Origin: Isoetes taiwanensis
Lineage: Eukaryota > Streptophyta > Lycopodiopsida > Isoetales > Isoetaceae
Direction: 5' to 3'
DNA: 64,000 nt
NCBI GenBank assembly: GCA_021234155.1
Contig: JAJEKV010000008.1
Span: forward strand, 16,158,006 to 16,222,005
Shown: piece by piece, positions 36,370-47,022 of the stretch
Layout: each line of letters begins with the position of its first letter
Numbering within the stretch: position 1 is the stretch's first letter
Translations under genes and position numbers: made by a program
The notes under the pieces: model-generated
Told to the model about the DNA's origin: nothing
Seen by the model: only the letters and a program-made list of their open reading frames with translations
Database searches by the model: none

Positions 36370-37034
36370 ACTCATTCGCATTGCAAGAATTGTTCATGGA
36401 TTACCGATTGTCTTTGAGCAGCGGTTGCCCAGAGTTCCTTTATCTCCTGATCTTGTGTCCCATCCCTACTCTGTAGGGTTCTCAGCTCTGCCTGGCTGGT
36501 TTTGAAGGCGGCCCGGACGTTCTGCATTGTGGTGGCAGCCCCCTCAACATAAAAGACCTGAGGCGGGGAGGCGGTTACCTTGTATCTGCCGCACACTACC
36601 CCGCCCTATGTAGGTGGTCTCTATGGTGGTGAGGAGGGAGTCCACACGAGCTCCTAGGTCAGCAAGACCCTGCTTCTCCTATTGCCTCTCAAAGTGTGCC
36701 AAGCGAAGCCCTTCTTCTAACTGCTGCATGCGGGTCTCCATCTCTGCTGCCAGTCCTGCAATCCGAGTCCTGCTTGGTGCATTGTCGGGCCTGAGCAGCA
36801 TTCATCCATCTCCCGGATCGATCTCATAGATTGGGCCTTCGCACGGGCCTCCTTCCTCATGGAAGAGGTTTCTCCCTTGTCCTTGTTATGGGGTCGGGCG
36901 TTAAGGGCCCCTCCCCAGTTCTCGGATGGGCCGAGGGGGGCTAGGGCCGAGGTTGGGACCGAGTTGGGGTTGGGCACGAGGGACCATCTCCCTCCAAATG
37001 GGGGGTATGGGCAAGGGGCTACATAAGTGGCCAT
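36370..37034 (-). pseudogene. LINE ORF1-like region with coiled coil
   Basis: From ATG at 37034 (MATYVAPCPYPPFGGRWSLV) a proline-rich head is followed, after frameshifts, by a helical stretch (VRAAFKTSQAELRTLQSRDG then QDQEIKELWATAAQRQ). A coiled coil upstream of an endonuclease-RT ORF is typical of LINE ORF1 chaperones. No RNA-recognition or zinc-knuckle motif is visible, so the assignment rests on position and helix pattern. Confidence 0.5.
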
Positions 37035-37137
37035 GGGGTTGTACGGTATGAAAGGGGATTAAAGAGCTAAAAGGCTATTAAAGATTACGAAATGATTATA
37101 TAAAACATAAACGATGCACATCCGCCCCAGTGCTTGG

Positions 37138-37440
37138 CAGTTAGGGTTCCCGGGATTGGGAGAGGGTTGGGGTTCAACTCTGGTGGGAGGTTAGGTCTGA
37201 CTCTTGTCATAATTTCTTTGGGGTGGGCTTGGCTGTCCTCAATGGTGGTTTGGGGGGAGGTTTGAGGGGTTCAACCCCTGGGGGGAAGGTCTGGTCAGCA
37301 CTTTGTCGAGGAATTCTTTTGGGGTGGGCTTGGCTGTCCTCAATGGTTGGTACGGGAGGGGTTTTGGGGGGGTTCAACCCTGTAGGGGGGGATTCGGTCA
37401 GTTCTTGTCGGAATTTTTTTGGGGGTGGGGTGGGGGGTGG
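37138..37440 (-). repeat. Tandem G-rich monomers (~101-103 bp) 5' of the LINE
   Basis: GGGGTTCAAC recurs at about 37165, 37266 and 37369, and TGGGCTTGGCTGTCCTCAAT at about 37225 and 37326. This gives roughly three monomers with a 101-103-bp period. They sit immediately upstream of the ORF1 start in LINE orientation, where some LINEs carry promoter monomers. The promoter role is an inference. Confidence 0.75.
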
Positions 37441-37465
37441 GGTGGGGTAGGCTGGAAGAAGCTTT

Positions 37466-37775
37466 TGTAATAGGTTGGAATGGGCTTTAAACATAAGGGA
37501 AGAAAGGCTTGACTCACCCATATTTGACCGGTGTGCTAGAAGTTGGCACAACTTATTGGCGCGATTTTGGAACATGATGGAATGGGTTTGAACATAAGGA
37601 AGAAGTTAAAGGCGACTCATCCCGCGTATTTTAACTGTGCTAGAAGTTGGCACAGCTTATTAGCGCGACTTTGGAATAGGTTGGAATGGGCTTGAACATA
37701 AGGAAGAAGCTAAAGGCAACTCACCCCGCATATTTTGACTGTGCTAGAAGTTGGCACAGCCTATTGGCGCACCAT
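37466..37775. repeat. Tandem array, ~104-bp unit, three copies
   Basis: GTGCTAGAAGTTGGCACA occurs at 37533, 37637 and 37741, and GGAATGGG(C/T)TTGAACATAAG at about 37580 and 37684. The units are unrelated to the adjacent G-rich monomers although the period is nearly the same. Confidence 0.85.
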
Positions 37776-37784
37776 GGGTCGCAT

Positions 37785-38310
37785 TGGCTAGAGAGAGAAA
37801 GCGGCCTAGGGCTAGAGAGACCAGAAGGTAGCTAAAAAGTTTGAAATGGGAGAAGGTAAGGGCTAAAAAGTTAGAAATGGGGGAAGGTGATATGTGGCTA
37901 GAGGGAAGGTGATACGTGGCTAGAAAGTAAAGGCTAAAAAGATAGAAATGGGGGAAGGTGATATGTGGCTAGAGGTTAGAAATGGGGGAAGGTGATATCT
38001 GGCTAGAGGGAAGGTGATATGTGGATAGAAAGTAAGGGCTAAAAGGTTAGAAATGGGGGAAGATGATATGTGGCTAGCGGGAAGGTGATATATGGCTAGA
38101 AAGTTCTAGGGGGAAGGTGATATGTGGCTAGAGGGAAGGTGATATTTGGCTAGATAGAGAAAGTAGTCCAGGGCTAGGGATTGAAGAGGGGTATCTGGGC
38201 TAGAGAGAGAAAGTGGTCCAAGCGCTAGAGAGAGAAGAGGGGTATTTGGGCTAGAGAGAGAAAGAGGTCCAGGCGCTAGAGAGAGAAAGAGGTCTAAGCG
38301 CTAGAGAGAA
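37785..38310. repeat. Degenerate short-period array (GCTAGAGAGAGAAAG / GGAAGGTGATATGTGGCTAG)
   Basis: GGGGGAAGGTGATATGTGGC recurs many times between 37880 and 38150 with variable spacing. It is followed by GCTAGAGAGAGAAAGxGGTCC units to 38310. Purine-rich and non-coding; it separates the upstream arrays from the copia gag region. Confidence 0.8.
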
Positions 38311-38356
38311 CACATAAGATGAGAAGAGGTGCATTATGGATTCAATTCACTAAAAT

Positions 38357-39248
38357 GTCAAGCCGATTTGGAGCTAGTTTATTGAGCACTATTGAGGTGT
38401 TCAAGGGTGCACAAGGGTGGAGCAGGCTTCCAAGTTTAGAAGGACTTCCTCAAGCATATTTTGGAGGTTGAGAACTTGTGAGATTTGGTTGATCTGGATG
38501 ATGAAAATGCTGTGAGAAATATTGTGTCTAGATTTGAAAGTTCTATTAATCTGGCAGCAAATTCTGCTAATGCAAATGCAGACGAAGCTAGTGTAGGTTG
38601 AATAACTCAGAGTGTAGGAGCAATCAAGATGACCTATGCAAGAATAAAGGAGGCCCATGGCATTATTTCATGTAAGCTCGGTTCTACCATCAGATTAGAA
38701 CTCATAAATAAGTGTCCTAGAGAGATATGGTCTTTTTTTCTTAAGCATTATAAACAAGAAACATCTTCCCAAATAGATCTGCTAGAAAATGAACTAAGGG
38801 AGATAAAATTGCAAGAAGATGGAGATGTGGCTGATTTTTTTAATAGTTTTGGCAACTTAATAGCAGACCTAACTAGGGCTGGAGTTAATATATCAGAAAG
38901 TACTAGATCTTGCGAATTTCTAAGGCAATCACTGAAAATGAGCAGTTAGCATTATTCATTAGAAACATGAGCAAAACAAGAGAAGAATTTGAAAATGTGC
39001 TTAGAACAGAATATGAATAGAGAAAGTTAACAAGAGGATTTGATGAAGGCATTGAGGTACTCTTTGGTAAGGGAAATTGTTATTATTATCATGAGGTAGG
39101 TCACTACAAAAGTGACTGCTCCAAACTTAAGAATAATGCATGCTCCAATTGTTGGGGGCAGGACCATGTGGCTGCAAAATGTACTTCTCCAAGATATTAT
39201 AGAGGAAAAACAAAAAATAAAGATACTAGAGAAGGCAGAGTACTTTAA
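38357..39248 (+). pseudogene. copia gag (capsid and zinc knuckle), broken
   Basis: The capsid-like part (38629-38949) contains CPREIWSFFLKHYKQETSSQ and DVADFFNSFGNLIADLTRAG, typical of plant copia gag (UBN2-type). After a frameshift, SLTENEQLALFIRNMSKTRE continues to a nucleocapsid region. One knuckle is intact (CSNCWGQDHVAAKC, CX2CX4HX4C). The other has lost a cysteine (CYYYHEVGHYKSDC). Stops at about 38600 and 39018 and the frameshift near 38945 make it non-functional. Confidence 0.8.
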
Positions 39249-39301
39249 GCAGGGGTCGAGGAGGGCAAAGGCCCTCTGAAATACATATAGCACAAGAAAA
39301 T

Positions 39302-39640
39302 GTGCATGAGGAAAAGGAACCTGAGAATGAAAATGAGGTAACTAGTGCATTTTCTATCATTTCTAAAGGAAATAAAACTAATCCTATGTATGACAATCTT
39401 GTAGTTGATAGTGGAGCTGAGAGATCAGTAGTTCAAACTATTGAACTACTCAAGAACATCAAACAAGCTCAGTGCAAAAATGTCCAAGTAGGAAATGGAG
39501 AGTCGCAACAAATTGAAGGAAGTGGACTGCTGCAACTTATTGATCTTCAAGGGAATATTGTAGATATTCAAAATGTTTTATGTGTCCCTAGCATTATCAA
39601 AAATCTAGTTTCTGTTAGCCAGTTAGTATTTGGGGTATAG
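39302..39640 (+). pseudogene. copia aspartic protease
   Basis: NLVVDSGAERSVVQT contains the D-S-G catalytic triad of retroviral-type proteases. The downstream FLAP/C-terminal part reads VLCVPSIIKNLVSVSQL, a near-universal copia signature before GAG-pre-integrase. The frame is lost at 39640. Confidence 0.85.
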
Positions 39641-39725
39641 AGTCAACTTTGACTCAAAAGCTTGTAAAATCTATTTTGGAAATGAATTAAAATTCTTAGC
39701 TCAAAGATGTGGCAATCTTTTTTAA

Positions 39726-40660
39726 ATGAAAGGCAATACATGCATAAGTGTTAATATAGTCAATACAAATGACGTCGAGGTATGGCACAACAGGCTAGCC
39801 CATACCAACTGTAGCAATATTAAATTCTTGGCCAATAAGGGTTGGATAGAATGCTATGGTAACAAACATGACAAATTCGTGTGTGAAGCATGCATGCTTG
39901 GGAAATTGAACAGACTACCATTCACAAAATCCAAATACAAAGCAAACGAACCTCTGGAACTGATTCACACTGATTTATATGGGCCTCTAAATGTGAAAAG
40001 CAGATCCAACAAGAGATACTTTACCTCTTTTATAGACGGCTATAGCAGGAAGTGTAGCTGCTATTGCCTATCTCGAAAATCACAAGCTCTAACAGCCCTA
40101 AAACTATTTGTGACAGAAGTGGAAAGGGAAACAGGAAAAAAATAAAGTGCATTAGGTCAGATCGAGGAGGAGTGTATTTGTCAATCAAGTTTAAGCATTT
40201 TTGCATCACTAATGGCATTAAAAGGCAACTAACTTGCGGGTACAATCCTCAGCAAAATGGAGTTGTAGAAAGGAAAAATAGGACTGACATAGATGCAGTT
40301 AGAACAATGACCAAATTTAGTTGTCTGCTTAATTGTCTTTGGGATGAGGCTTGGAAGACTGCAATCTACATTCAAAATAAGTTGCCATCTGCCATATTAC
40401 AAGGTCCAATTCAAACTCTATGGTCCAATTCAAATGAAAAAGTGAGCTTTGACATGTTTAAAGCATATGGATGTCTAGCCTACACACATATACCTTCTGA
40501 ACTTAGAAAGAAGTTGGACAATAAAGCAATAGTTGGTTTCCTAGTGGGATATGACCTAAAATCGAAGAGATATAGAATATTCCTGTTAGAAACTAAGGAG
40601 ATTGTAATCAACCGAGATGTAGTTTTTGATAAAAGCATTGTCTACAAGGACAGGGACTAA
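39726..40660 (+). pseudogene. copia integrase
   Basis: The zinc-binding HHCC part reads WHNRLAHTNCSN...FVCEACMLGKLNRLPF. The catalytic core has the first Asp (ELIHTDLYGPLN), the second (IRSDRGGVYLSIKF) and the Glu (PQQNGVVERKNRT), a complete DDE triad. The C-terminal signature AYGCLAYTHIPSELRKKLDN then FLVGYD is followed by VVFDKS. A frameshift near 40064-40145 breaks it in two. Its right end marks where the next nested block begins. Confidence 0.88.
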
Positions 40661-41805
40661 AAAATGATGGGGAAAAAGGTACAATTTGACATTAATGCTC
40701 TGCAAACGATGACACACAAGAATATGAACCTGCTCATAACAGTTATACAGAAGTCAATGTAGAATCCAATGAGGATCAGGTCAACAACTGAAACAATGTG
40801 TTGTTAATTTGTTTAAAAAAAAGAAAAAGGACACATAGATCCACTAGAAAAAATAATTACGTCAGTTCAGTAGTTGTATTGGTCAAAATATTTTTTAGTA
40901 GGACACTGAATTGCTTTAGTAGATGTCTGAGTCCTCGTATTCCATATTCTAAAACCTTAGGCAAACCCATTTATAGGCTTAAGTCCTTGTATTTCATATT
41001 CCAAGACTTTAGGCAAACCTGAATTTCATTTTTCAAAATCATAGGCATTCCCTATTAATGGACGTATTTCATATGCTAAATGGACGTACAAAGATAAGAG
41101 GAACACAAGAAGATGTTTTTACTGACTTACTTTCTATATTCAGGTGAGTTAAATATGCTCTGAAGTAACGGGTTGCATAAGAATGGATTGAAGAACGGAT
41201 TGTTTATTCTTCCACTATAAATCGTTTTGACAATCGCTTCTTCTCCATCAAGTTGTTCTTCTGCTCCTTCTTTGCTTCTGCTTTTGCCATGAGTTGTTCT
41301 TCCTTTGTGAATGCAGGCAAGATATCGTCGTGAATGCATGTAAGGGTGTCGTTTATCTGCTTCTGCCATAAGTAAGTGATTATTTCTCACTCAAACAACC
41401 CCTTGTGCGAAAGCACCTTCTTATTTCTTAATATCCAAATTGTGGACATCCTTAGCTTAGTATTTTCAAATGAATATGATTGTCATCATTACATGCATCT
41501 AGACCTAGTGTTATTCTAACACGCACGATTGAGATCGGGGTCTAAATATCTACTTTGTCTTATGCTAATAAATAAGTAATAACTACTGGCATAGACCAGA
41601 GCCTCAAATAGATCATTTAACTCTAGTATCTAACGAAACTAATAGATTAGTATGTATCAAAATTGCACCATTCAAAACAAGGTCAATTCTCAGAATCACA
41701 AATTTCAAACAAGAACAATTCTAAGCAGTAAATGAATCGACAAGAGAAATGTTGCGTGATTACATGGCAGTGTACCATGCATATCAACTTACTCCTTAGA
41801 ATTCA
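40661..41805. other. Junction region between copia integrase and the inserted block
   Basis: Copia linker sequence fades out by about 40800. From 40930 to 41065 there are two to three degenerate ~60-bp units (TCCTCGTATTCCATATTCTA then ACCTTAGGCAAACC). No gene is seen. The exact left border of the inserted block cannot be fixed by eye. Confidence 0.4.
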
Positions 41806-43092
41806 AAGGAATAGAATAGAATAGAATAGAATAGTTTTTTAACGTCCACGGAGACCAATAGATCATGGGACCCATACAATGGGCTAGTACAATCATTACT
41901 ACTAGGATTAAAAAACCCCTGCCTCGAAAGGTTTTCAAGGGAAAAACCTTTGCAGTAATGATGATACTAGACAAGCAGAGATAATGACTACTGAGGGCTC
42001 AGAAATTGCAGACGTTTATCTAGAACCTCAAGTATGTATAATGCCAAGTCATGCACAGATGGTGCTCTGAGAAGTTGTGGAAGCGTGGAATGGAATGGTA
42101 AGGTCAAAAAATGATTCCGGACTATCTCAAAAGCAGGGCAGCTCAGAAGAGTATGGCTTTCATCTTCAATAACTTTCAGAATCGCAACAGGCACATAGTC
42201 TTCGCGACACCAGGCCGTGTCTCAATCAGACTGTGGGACCCCGTTGAATTGATGCAATAGCTACAAGCTTGTTCCCGGACAATGAAGCAAGCAAATAAGT
42301 TTGGGGCCCCGTGCCAAGGTGGGATTTATGTGTGCATGATAATGACCAATTTTCACTTGGGCCAAAGTAACTGCGTCCCATATCTTTTGAGAAAACGCGA
42401 CCATTGAGATATTGTTGCAAAAGCTCGGGATCGAACTAGCAAGCATCAAAGGTCTTTCTGGTTTCAGACCAACGGGCAAACCATGTAGTGCAATGTTTTC
42501 CAACATCGCTTCAAACGCCGAGGAGATTTAGCCATGGCAAGTGCAAGAACGGGATACCTAACATCATCCATGTGGTCCCTTGCGATATAGTGGAGATGGC
42601 GCTCATGGCGTAATGTTGAAGAGGCCAAAACCCTCGCTCTTTGTAAAAGAATAGCATAGGGCACCGTTGTTTTAACTCCGAGGTCTGTAAGTGAGAAAGG
42701 ACTTTGCACCCCGCCCAAGCTCTCCCAAGCACTAGCACTAATGGCAGGCCCCCACACTTCAGAACCATACCGTAAAACAGGCTCTACCAAAGCCCAAAAC
42801 AAGTGGGCTTTCCGTGGCCAATCATGAATTTCTGCGCGAAAACAATTCTTTTGCATTGCATAGAGTGCTCTCCATCCAGCAGCTACCTGCTTGGTAATAC
42901 ACTGTTCCCAAAGTGTGTTCTTACAGAATTCTACACCAAGATACTTGTAGCTATCTACAACTTCAACTTCGCGGCTATCATAGTGCATAGGGGGAACATT
43001 GTGACGAGAAGATTGAACTACCAAAAGCTTGGTCTTTTGGAGATTAACACGCAGACCTGTGTTCTCATAGAAACTGTGCAGAGTTTCATAAT
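41806..43092 (-). mobile_element. LINE copy D, 5'-truncated, decayed
   Basis: Read on the minus strand it starts in the RT after the catalytic box (HSFYENTGLRVNLQKTKLLV) and continues VVDSYKYLGVEFCKNTLWEQ and AAGWRALYAMQKNCFRAEIH (thumb). It ends with a CX2C-H-C-like tail (VIEDESHTLLSCPAFEIVRN, 42194-41988). The 3' end has TCCGTGGACGTTAAAAAAC followed by five TATTC units. Same family as copies B and C. The frame 43024-42467 is open for 186 codons but lacks the catalytic part. Confidence 0.87.
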
Positions 43093-43592
43093 AGATTTCA
43101 TGTATTCAATAATAGGAGTGAAGCCGCCACAATAGATTTCATGTATTCAAGTCCATCAAATTCAAGGGATTTCATGTCTACAAGTCCCTCAAATTCAAGG
43201 GAATGAGGCGAGCGTAATAAAGTTCATGTATACAAGGACCATGACATGAATTTCTTGTACAATCATTCAACATTGTATTTTCTTTATATTACGTTATTAT
43301 TACCCTTTTGCAGAACCTTTTGGAGAACATTATCAACATTTCCTACTGAATTACAACAACGGGCACCCCACAAGCTTCTTTCTTTTTTCACTAGTGAAAC
43401 CGTTTCTTTGGTATGGTGCATATTGTTTATCTGGCCTCTTTATTCATAGTTGTAAAAAATGTGACTATCTTCGGATTAACTACCAAGGTGCAAATCGAAT
43501 CATAAGCGTGAGTATTTACAAATATTGGACAGCAAATTGCAAATGGTATGGGAAGGTTGCTCTTTGGCAGCTCTACTTCTGCAAGATATCTT

Positions 43593-45234
43593 TTACCAGC
43601 CAAGTAATAGCAATTTTAGAAGGGCCATTCTAATAAAAAGGCCATTTTTTGCTTGACGAAAGTAGGCTGCTCTAGGATTAGCATCAACTTCCACTGCAAT
43701 CTGGAGAAAAACAGATATTTTAAAGTTAACATAGGGAGATATACAATGCTTTTGACATGCAACAAAAAATGCGCTATCTATACCTCATCTAATCTTGGAA
43801 GCGGATGGAGGACCACTGCATGGCTTGGAAGGATATTCATCACCCTCTTATCTACAATATATTTGCCTCTTGCTGCATTGTACAGCTCAATCCTGTCACC
43901 AAATCTTTCTCGTTGTATGCGTGTTTGATAAACAACATCACATTTGGAAGCAACCTCAAGAAGATCCGTGGACTCCTCCCAATGGATGTCTTTAGATGTT
44001 AAGTAGTCTTTTATATCATCCTGGAAACAAAATGCAACTAATAAACAATGCATAGCTTTATGCAAAATATAAAAAGCAATATGAAATTAATTTCATTGGA
44101 ATAAATTTTATGATCCTTGAAGCTAGAAACCTACAGATGCGCACAATTGTGATATGAACATAAATAAGGGCATATTTTATATGCTAACCACAATGTACAA
44201 CTTTTATATACCTTCATTTTGACCACATCTGGTGCAACAAAGTAGAAGTTTACGCCATGATATTTGCTTTCGAGAAGTAAGCTAAAGACCTACAGAGTGC
44301 GACCATTAGCAAGGTCGCCAACCAACCCTACTTTAATGTTATCCAAGCCCCCAAGTTCACGTTGGATGGTGTATACGCCCAATAATGCCTCGCACAACAA
44401 CAATCGCATTTAATTCAGAAAGCGGTTCTCCCTTTCATTGATGTTAGCACACAATATATCATTATCTTTGGAACATGGCAACCAGCTAATTTAGGCCTTT
44501 TGACACAATTAAAACACTAATAGAATATTTTGTGTCCGAAGCTTATTGAGAACAATCGACATTTGAAAAACTTTTTATAAAGCATAAAGGGACAAACAGA
44601 ACAACAATACGGTAACTCCCTGTGCAGGCAAACAAATAACACTTTACATACAATTGTATTCTTAGAAAATTTTACAATATTCAGGCAACTAAGGAGAACC
44701 TGTGTAGGATCTTGACTGGGCCCATCGCCAACATTGATCATGGGATATTACGTACTGCTTAGCCGATCCACTCTCAAAATGTCTTAACACAATAATGTCT
44801 CGAATATCCCCCTACCGCCCTTATTGTATCTACAAAGACAGTGGAATTGGAAAGGTGGGTAAAATCAACCATCATTTGTTTAAAGGAATACAATAATAAA
44901 AAATACCTTCAAGAGTTTCTCCATTTGCGGCGGAGGAGAACTCCCTGGCATTCTCTGTAGTTAGAACTTCCCCTCCAAGTCTTTTCATAGCTGACTCAAA
45001 AGAAAGTCCTGGTCCTTGTGGATGGTTCATAAAACAAAGTGGCCATGAGAAAACCCCTCAACAAACCGGCACCAGTTGAGTTCCCCATCAATCTTTTCCA
45101 TATCTCTAGCCACAGAGAAGATATGGCTTAATAAATCCTTATCAAACTGCTGGGCCTCTAAAATATCATCCAAGCCACTTCTTCTTTTTGGGAAGAATCC
45201 ATGAAGAGGTCGCCCAATTAGAGCAAGCAATCCT
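43593..45234 (-). pseudogene. PYRB: Aspartate carbamoyltransferase (ATCase), decayed intron-containing copy
   Basis: ATCase joins carbamoyl phosphate and aspartate in plastid pyrimidine synthesis. Segments run in order on the minus strand: 45234-44907 (LDDILEAQQFDKDLLSHIFS, then the carbamoyl-phosphate region and SAMKRLGGEVLTTENAREF), 44829-44700 (DTIRAV, RHFESGSAK, INVGDGPSQDPTQ), 44388-44212 (LLGVYTIQREL, VGLVGDLANGRTL-stop, NFYFVAPDVVKMK), 44020-43784 ([37 protein letters not shown]) and 43700-43593 ([20 protein letters not shown], stop). GT-AG borders remain, so this is a DNA-level duplicate, not a retrocopy. Frameshifts near 45055, 44990, 44795 and 44740 and the TAG near 44286 disable it. 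It lies inside the copia element between integrase and RT. A possible transit-peptide exon is at 45589-45404. The last two exons are intact. Confidence 0.87.
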
Positions 45235-45403
45235 TCACATGATGCACATTGTGGTAATCTGCGACTGAACTATACGTGTGCTTGAGTGCCCATCACCTCC
45301 CCTCCGTCACGCTCCGATTGTCCCACGGGTCTCCTCCATACTTCCACAAAATCCATTCCCTTCTCAACCCTAATTAGGAAAACAAACAACCTAGATCCGC
45401 TTT

Positions 45404-45589
45404 TCAGCAACCCGGATCCGACTCCCCAATCAGCCGTTTATGCAAATCGGCCGTGTCACACACAGTTCTACTCGATCTATCCGTTCCTTTCCATTTTTGG
45501 TGTAAGGAATCGCCCAGCTGACCGAGTGTAAGGAATCGCCGGTGGAGAGAGTTTCTGAGGAAATAGGAGGTTTGAGGCGATCCTGACAT
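45404..45589 (-). other. Possible first exon (transit-peptide-like) of the ATCase copy
   Basis: From ATG at 45589 a 61-codon frame reads MSGSPQTSYFLRNSLHRRFL, rich in Ser/Thr/Arg and poor in acidic residues near the start, as in plastid targeting peptides. It lies just upstream of the first recognisable ATCase exon. GTGTAAGGAATCGCC occurs twice at about 45500-45540. The link to ATCase is an inference from position. Confidence 0.25.
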
Positions 45590-45624
45590 ATCCTAGGGAT
45601 ATTCTAGCATATACCTAGGATATG
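45587..45624. repeat. Palindrome CATATCCTAGG...CCTAGGATATG at the edge of the inserted block
   Basis: Two perfect 11-bp arms (45587-45597 and 45614-45624) flank a 16-nt loop. The hairpin lies exactly where recognisable copia RT sequence resumes. It may be part of the vehicle that carried the ATCase copy, or a chance feature. Confidence 0.6.
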
Positions 45625-45639
45625 CCACAAACCCACATA

Positions 45640-46530
45640 AACAAGGGTTTGCCCCCCCAGGGGCAACCCAAAAATAATGCATATAGAATTAAGAGATACA
45701 AGATCAGGTTCGTAGCACAAGAATACACTAAAAAAAGGGCAAAGATTATGGGAAATCATACTCTCATTGTAAAATTCACAAGCTTGAAATTACTATTCAA
45801 ATTAGTAAATGCAATGAATTTGGAACTACATCATATGGATGTGAAAACTGCTAATGCAAAACTAGAGGAAAAAGTGTCTACGAGGCAACCTCCAGGATTT
45901 GAGACCGAGAAGGGAAAAGTATGGAGACTCAACAAGGTTGTATGTGGCTTAAAGTAGTCACCCCGTGAACGGTACATGTGCATGGACCAGTTCCTTAGAG
46001 AGTATGATTATGTGTAAATTAAAGAATGATGGAAATCTATATAGGTTTCAAGCTGGAGATGAGTTTTGCGTAATTGCTCTTTATGTAGATGATCGTATTA
46101 TCGTAGCAAATAGCTCTAATTGCATGAAGCTTTGTAAAGACATACTAATTTCTAGATTTGAAATGTCTGATATGGGGAAACTTAAGCAATTCCTGGAAAT
46201 TGAAGTTATACGACGAGACAAACACACCAAGACTCTTAAACTTAAGCAAAGCAAACACATCAATAATATGCTAAAGAGTTTCAACCTAGAAGATGCTAAT
46301 CCCGTTAAAACTCTAGTTGTCCCTAGACATAGACTGAGCAGATACACCATTAGTTTGGAAATGAAAAAAGTTTTATACATAGCTTTAGTTGGTTTTCTTC
46401 TTTATCTGGCAAACAACACACGTCCAGACATTGCCTACATTATAAACATCCTCGACATGAGACGTCACAACCCAAGCAAAGATCACTGGACAGCAGGAAA
46501 GAGAGTGTTGAAGTATTTGAAAAGGGACTA
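45640..46530 (+). pseudogene. copia reverse transcriptase, broken
   Basis: The first part has YRIKRYKIRFVAQEYTKKRA and LELHHMDVKTANAKLEEK (the DVKTAF-like first Asp), then RQPPGF and RLNKVVCGLK-stop. The second frame carries FCVIALYVDDRIIVANSSNC (YVDD box), FEMSDMGKLKQFLEIEVIR and LYLANNTRPDIAYIINIL. At least two stops and one frameshift interrupt it. The N-terminal piece (WVFK equivalent) has been lost at the insertion junction. Confidence 0.88.
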
Positions 46531-46544
46531 GTGAACATAAAATT

Positions 46545-47000
46545 ACATACAATATTGAAAACTTAGAGTTATTTGCATACAGTGATGCTGACTGGGGTGG
46601 GGATCTAAGCAATTGAAAGTCAACTCCAGGATATGTAATATTTCTAGAAGGAGGTCCTATAGCATGAAGAAGTAAGAAGCAAAAGGCAATTGCCATGTCA
46701 TCAGCTGAGGCAGAATACGCTGCATCTTGTTTAGTAGCAAAAGAAGTTACATGGTTGAGAAGATTTTTAGACGAATTGCACTGTTCTCAAAGTGGTCCTA
46801 TGAAGACTTTTACTGATAGTCAAAGTAGCATAGCAATTGTCAAAAATCCTGTAGATCATGAGAGAACGAAGCACATTGAGTAAAACATTCATTTTATTAG
46901 GGATTTGGCAACAAAAGGATACAATCAAATGGCTTACATAAGCATTGCTCATCAAATCTCAGATGTATTTGCAAAGGTTCTTGTAGAAAGTAAATTTACA
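46545..47000 (+). pseudogene. copia RNase H
   Basis: LFAYSDADWGGDLSN, GYVIFLEGGPIA, then MSSAEAEYAASCLVAKEVTW and FTDSQSSIAIVKNPVDHERT followed by KHIE-stop are the standard copia RNase H blocks with catalytic D, E and D. Several TAG/TGA stops replace sense codons. It is followed at 47005-47022 by a purine-rich stretch (AGAAGTGGAC) in the polypurine-tract position. Confidence 0.88.
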
Positions 47001-47022
47001 TAGTTTAGAAGTGGACTCAATG

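Larger units (their letters stand above)
31742..37060 (-). mobile_element. LINE copy C, nearly full length, decayed
   Basis: This non-LTR retrotransposon is read from about 37060 down to a GAATA tail at 31742-31758. In order it shows an ORF1-like coiled-coil region (37034-36370), an endonuclease/exonuclease/phosphatase-type endonuclease (35567-34390; GDFNART at about 35060 and SDHQPL at about 34720), reverse transcriptase (about 34500-32900; GVRQGCPLSPTLCGLYIDQL then QLIYAEDVDLLAY) and a C-terminal region (YLPMKKRRLIASIRTGAHRL then RIETGR, 32419-32171). Many stops and frameshifts are present. The 3' end has the family signature (TCCGCGGACGATAA on the minus strand) plus the pentanucleotide tail. 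It sits between the copia primer binding site and gag, so it inserted after copia. The clade is not determined. Confidence 0.88.

Noticed and set aside
37138-37775. CRISPR-like regular spacing of repeats
   Set aside because: Units are directly tandem with no unique spacers, period ~101-104 bp; the eukaryotic context excludes a CRISPR array.
42467-43024. 186-codon frame as an independent gene
   Set aside because: It is the thumb and C-terminal part of LINE copy D (SYKYLGVEF motif) with the family 3' tail downstream.
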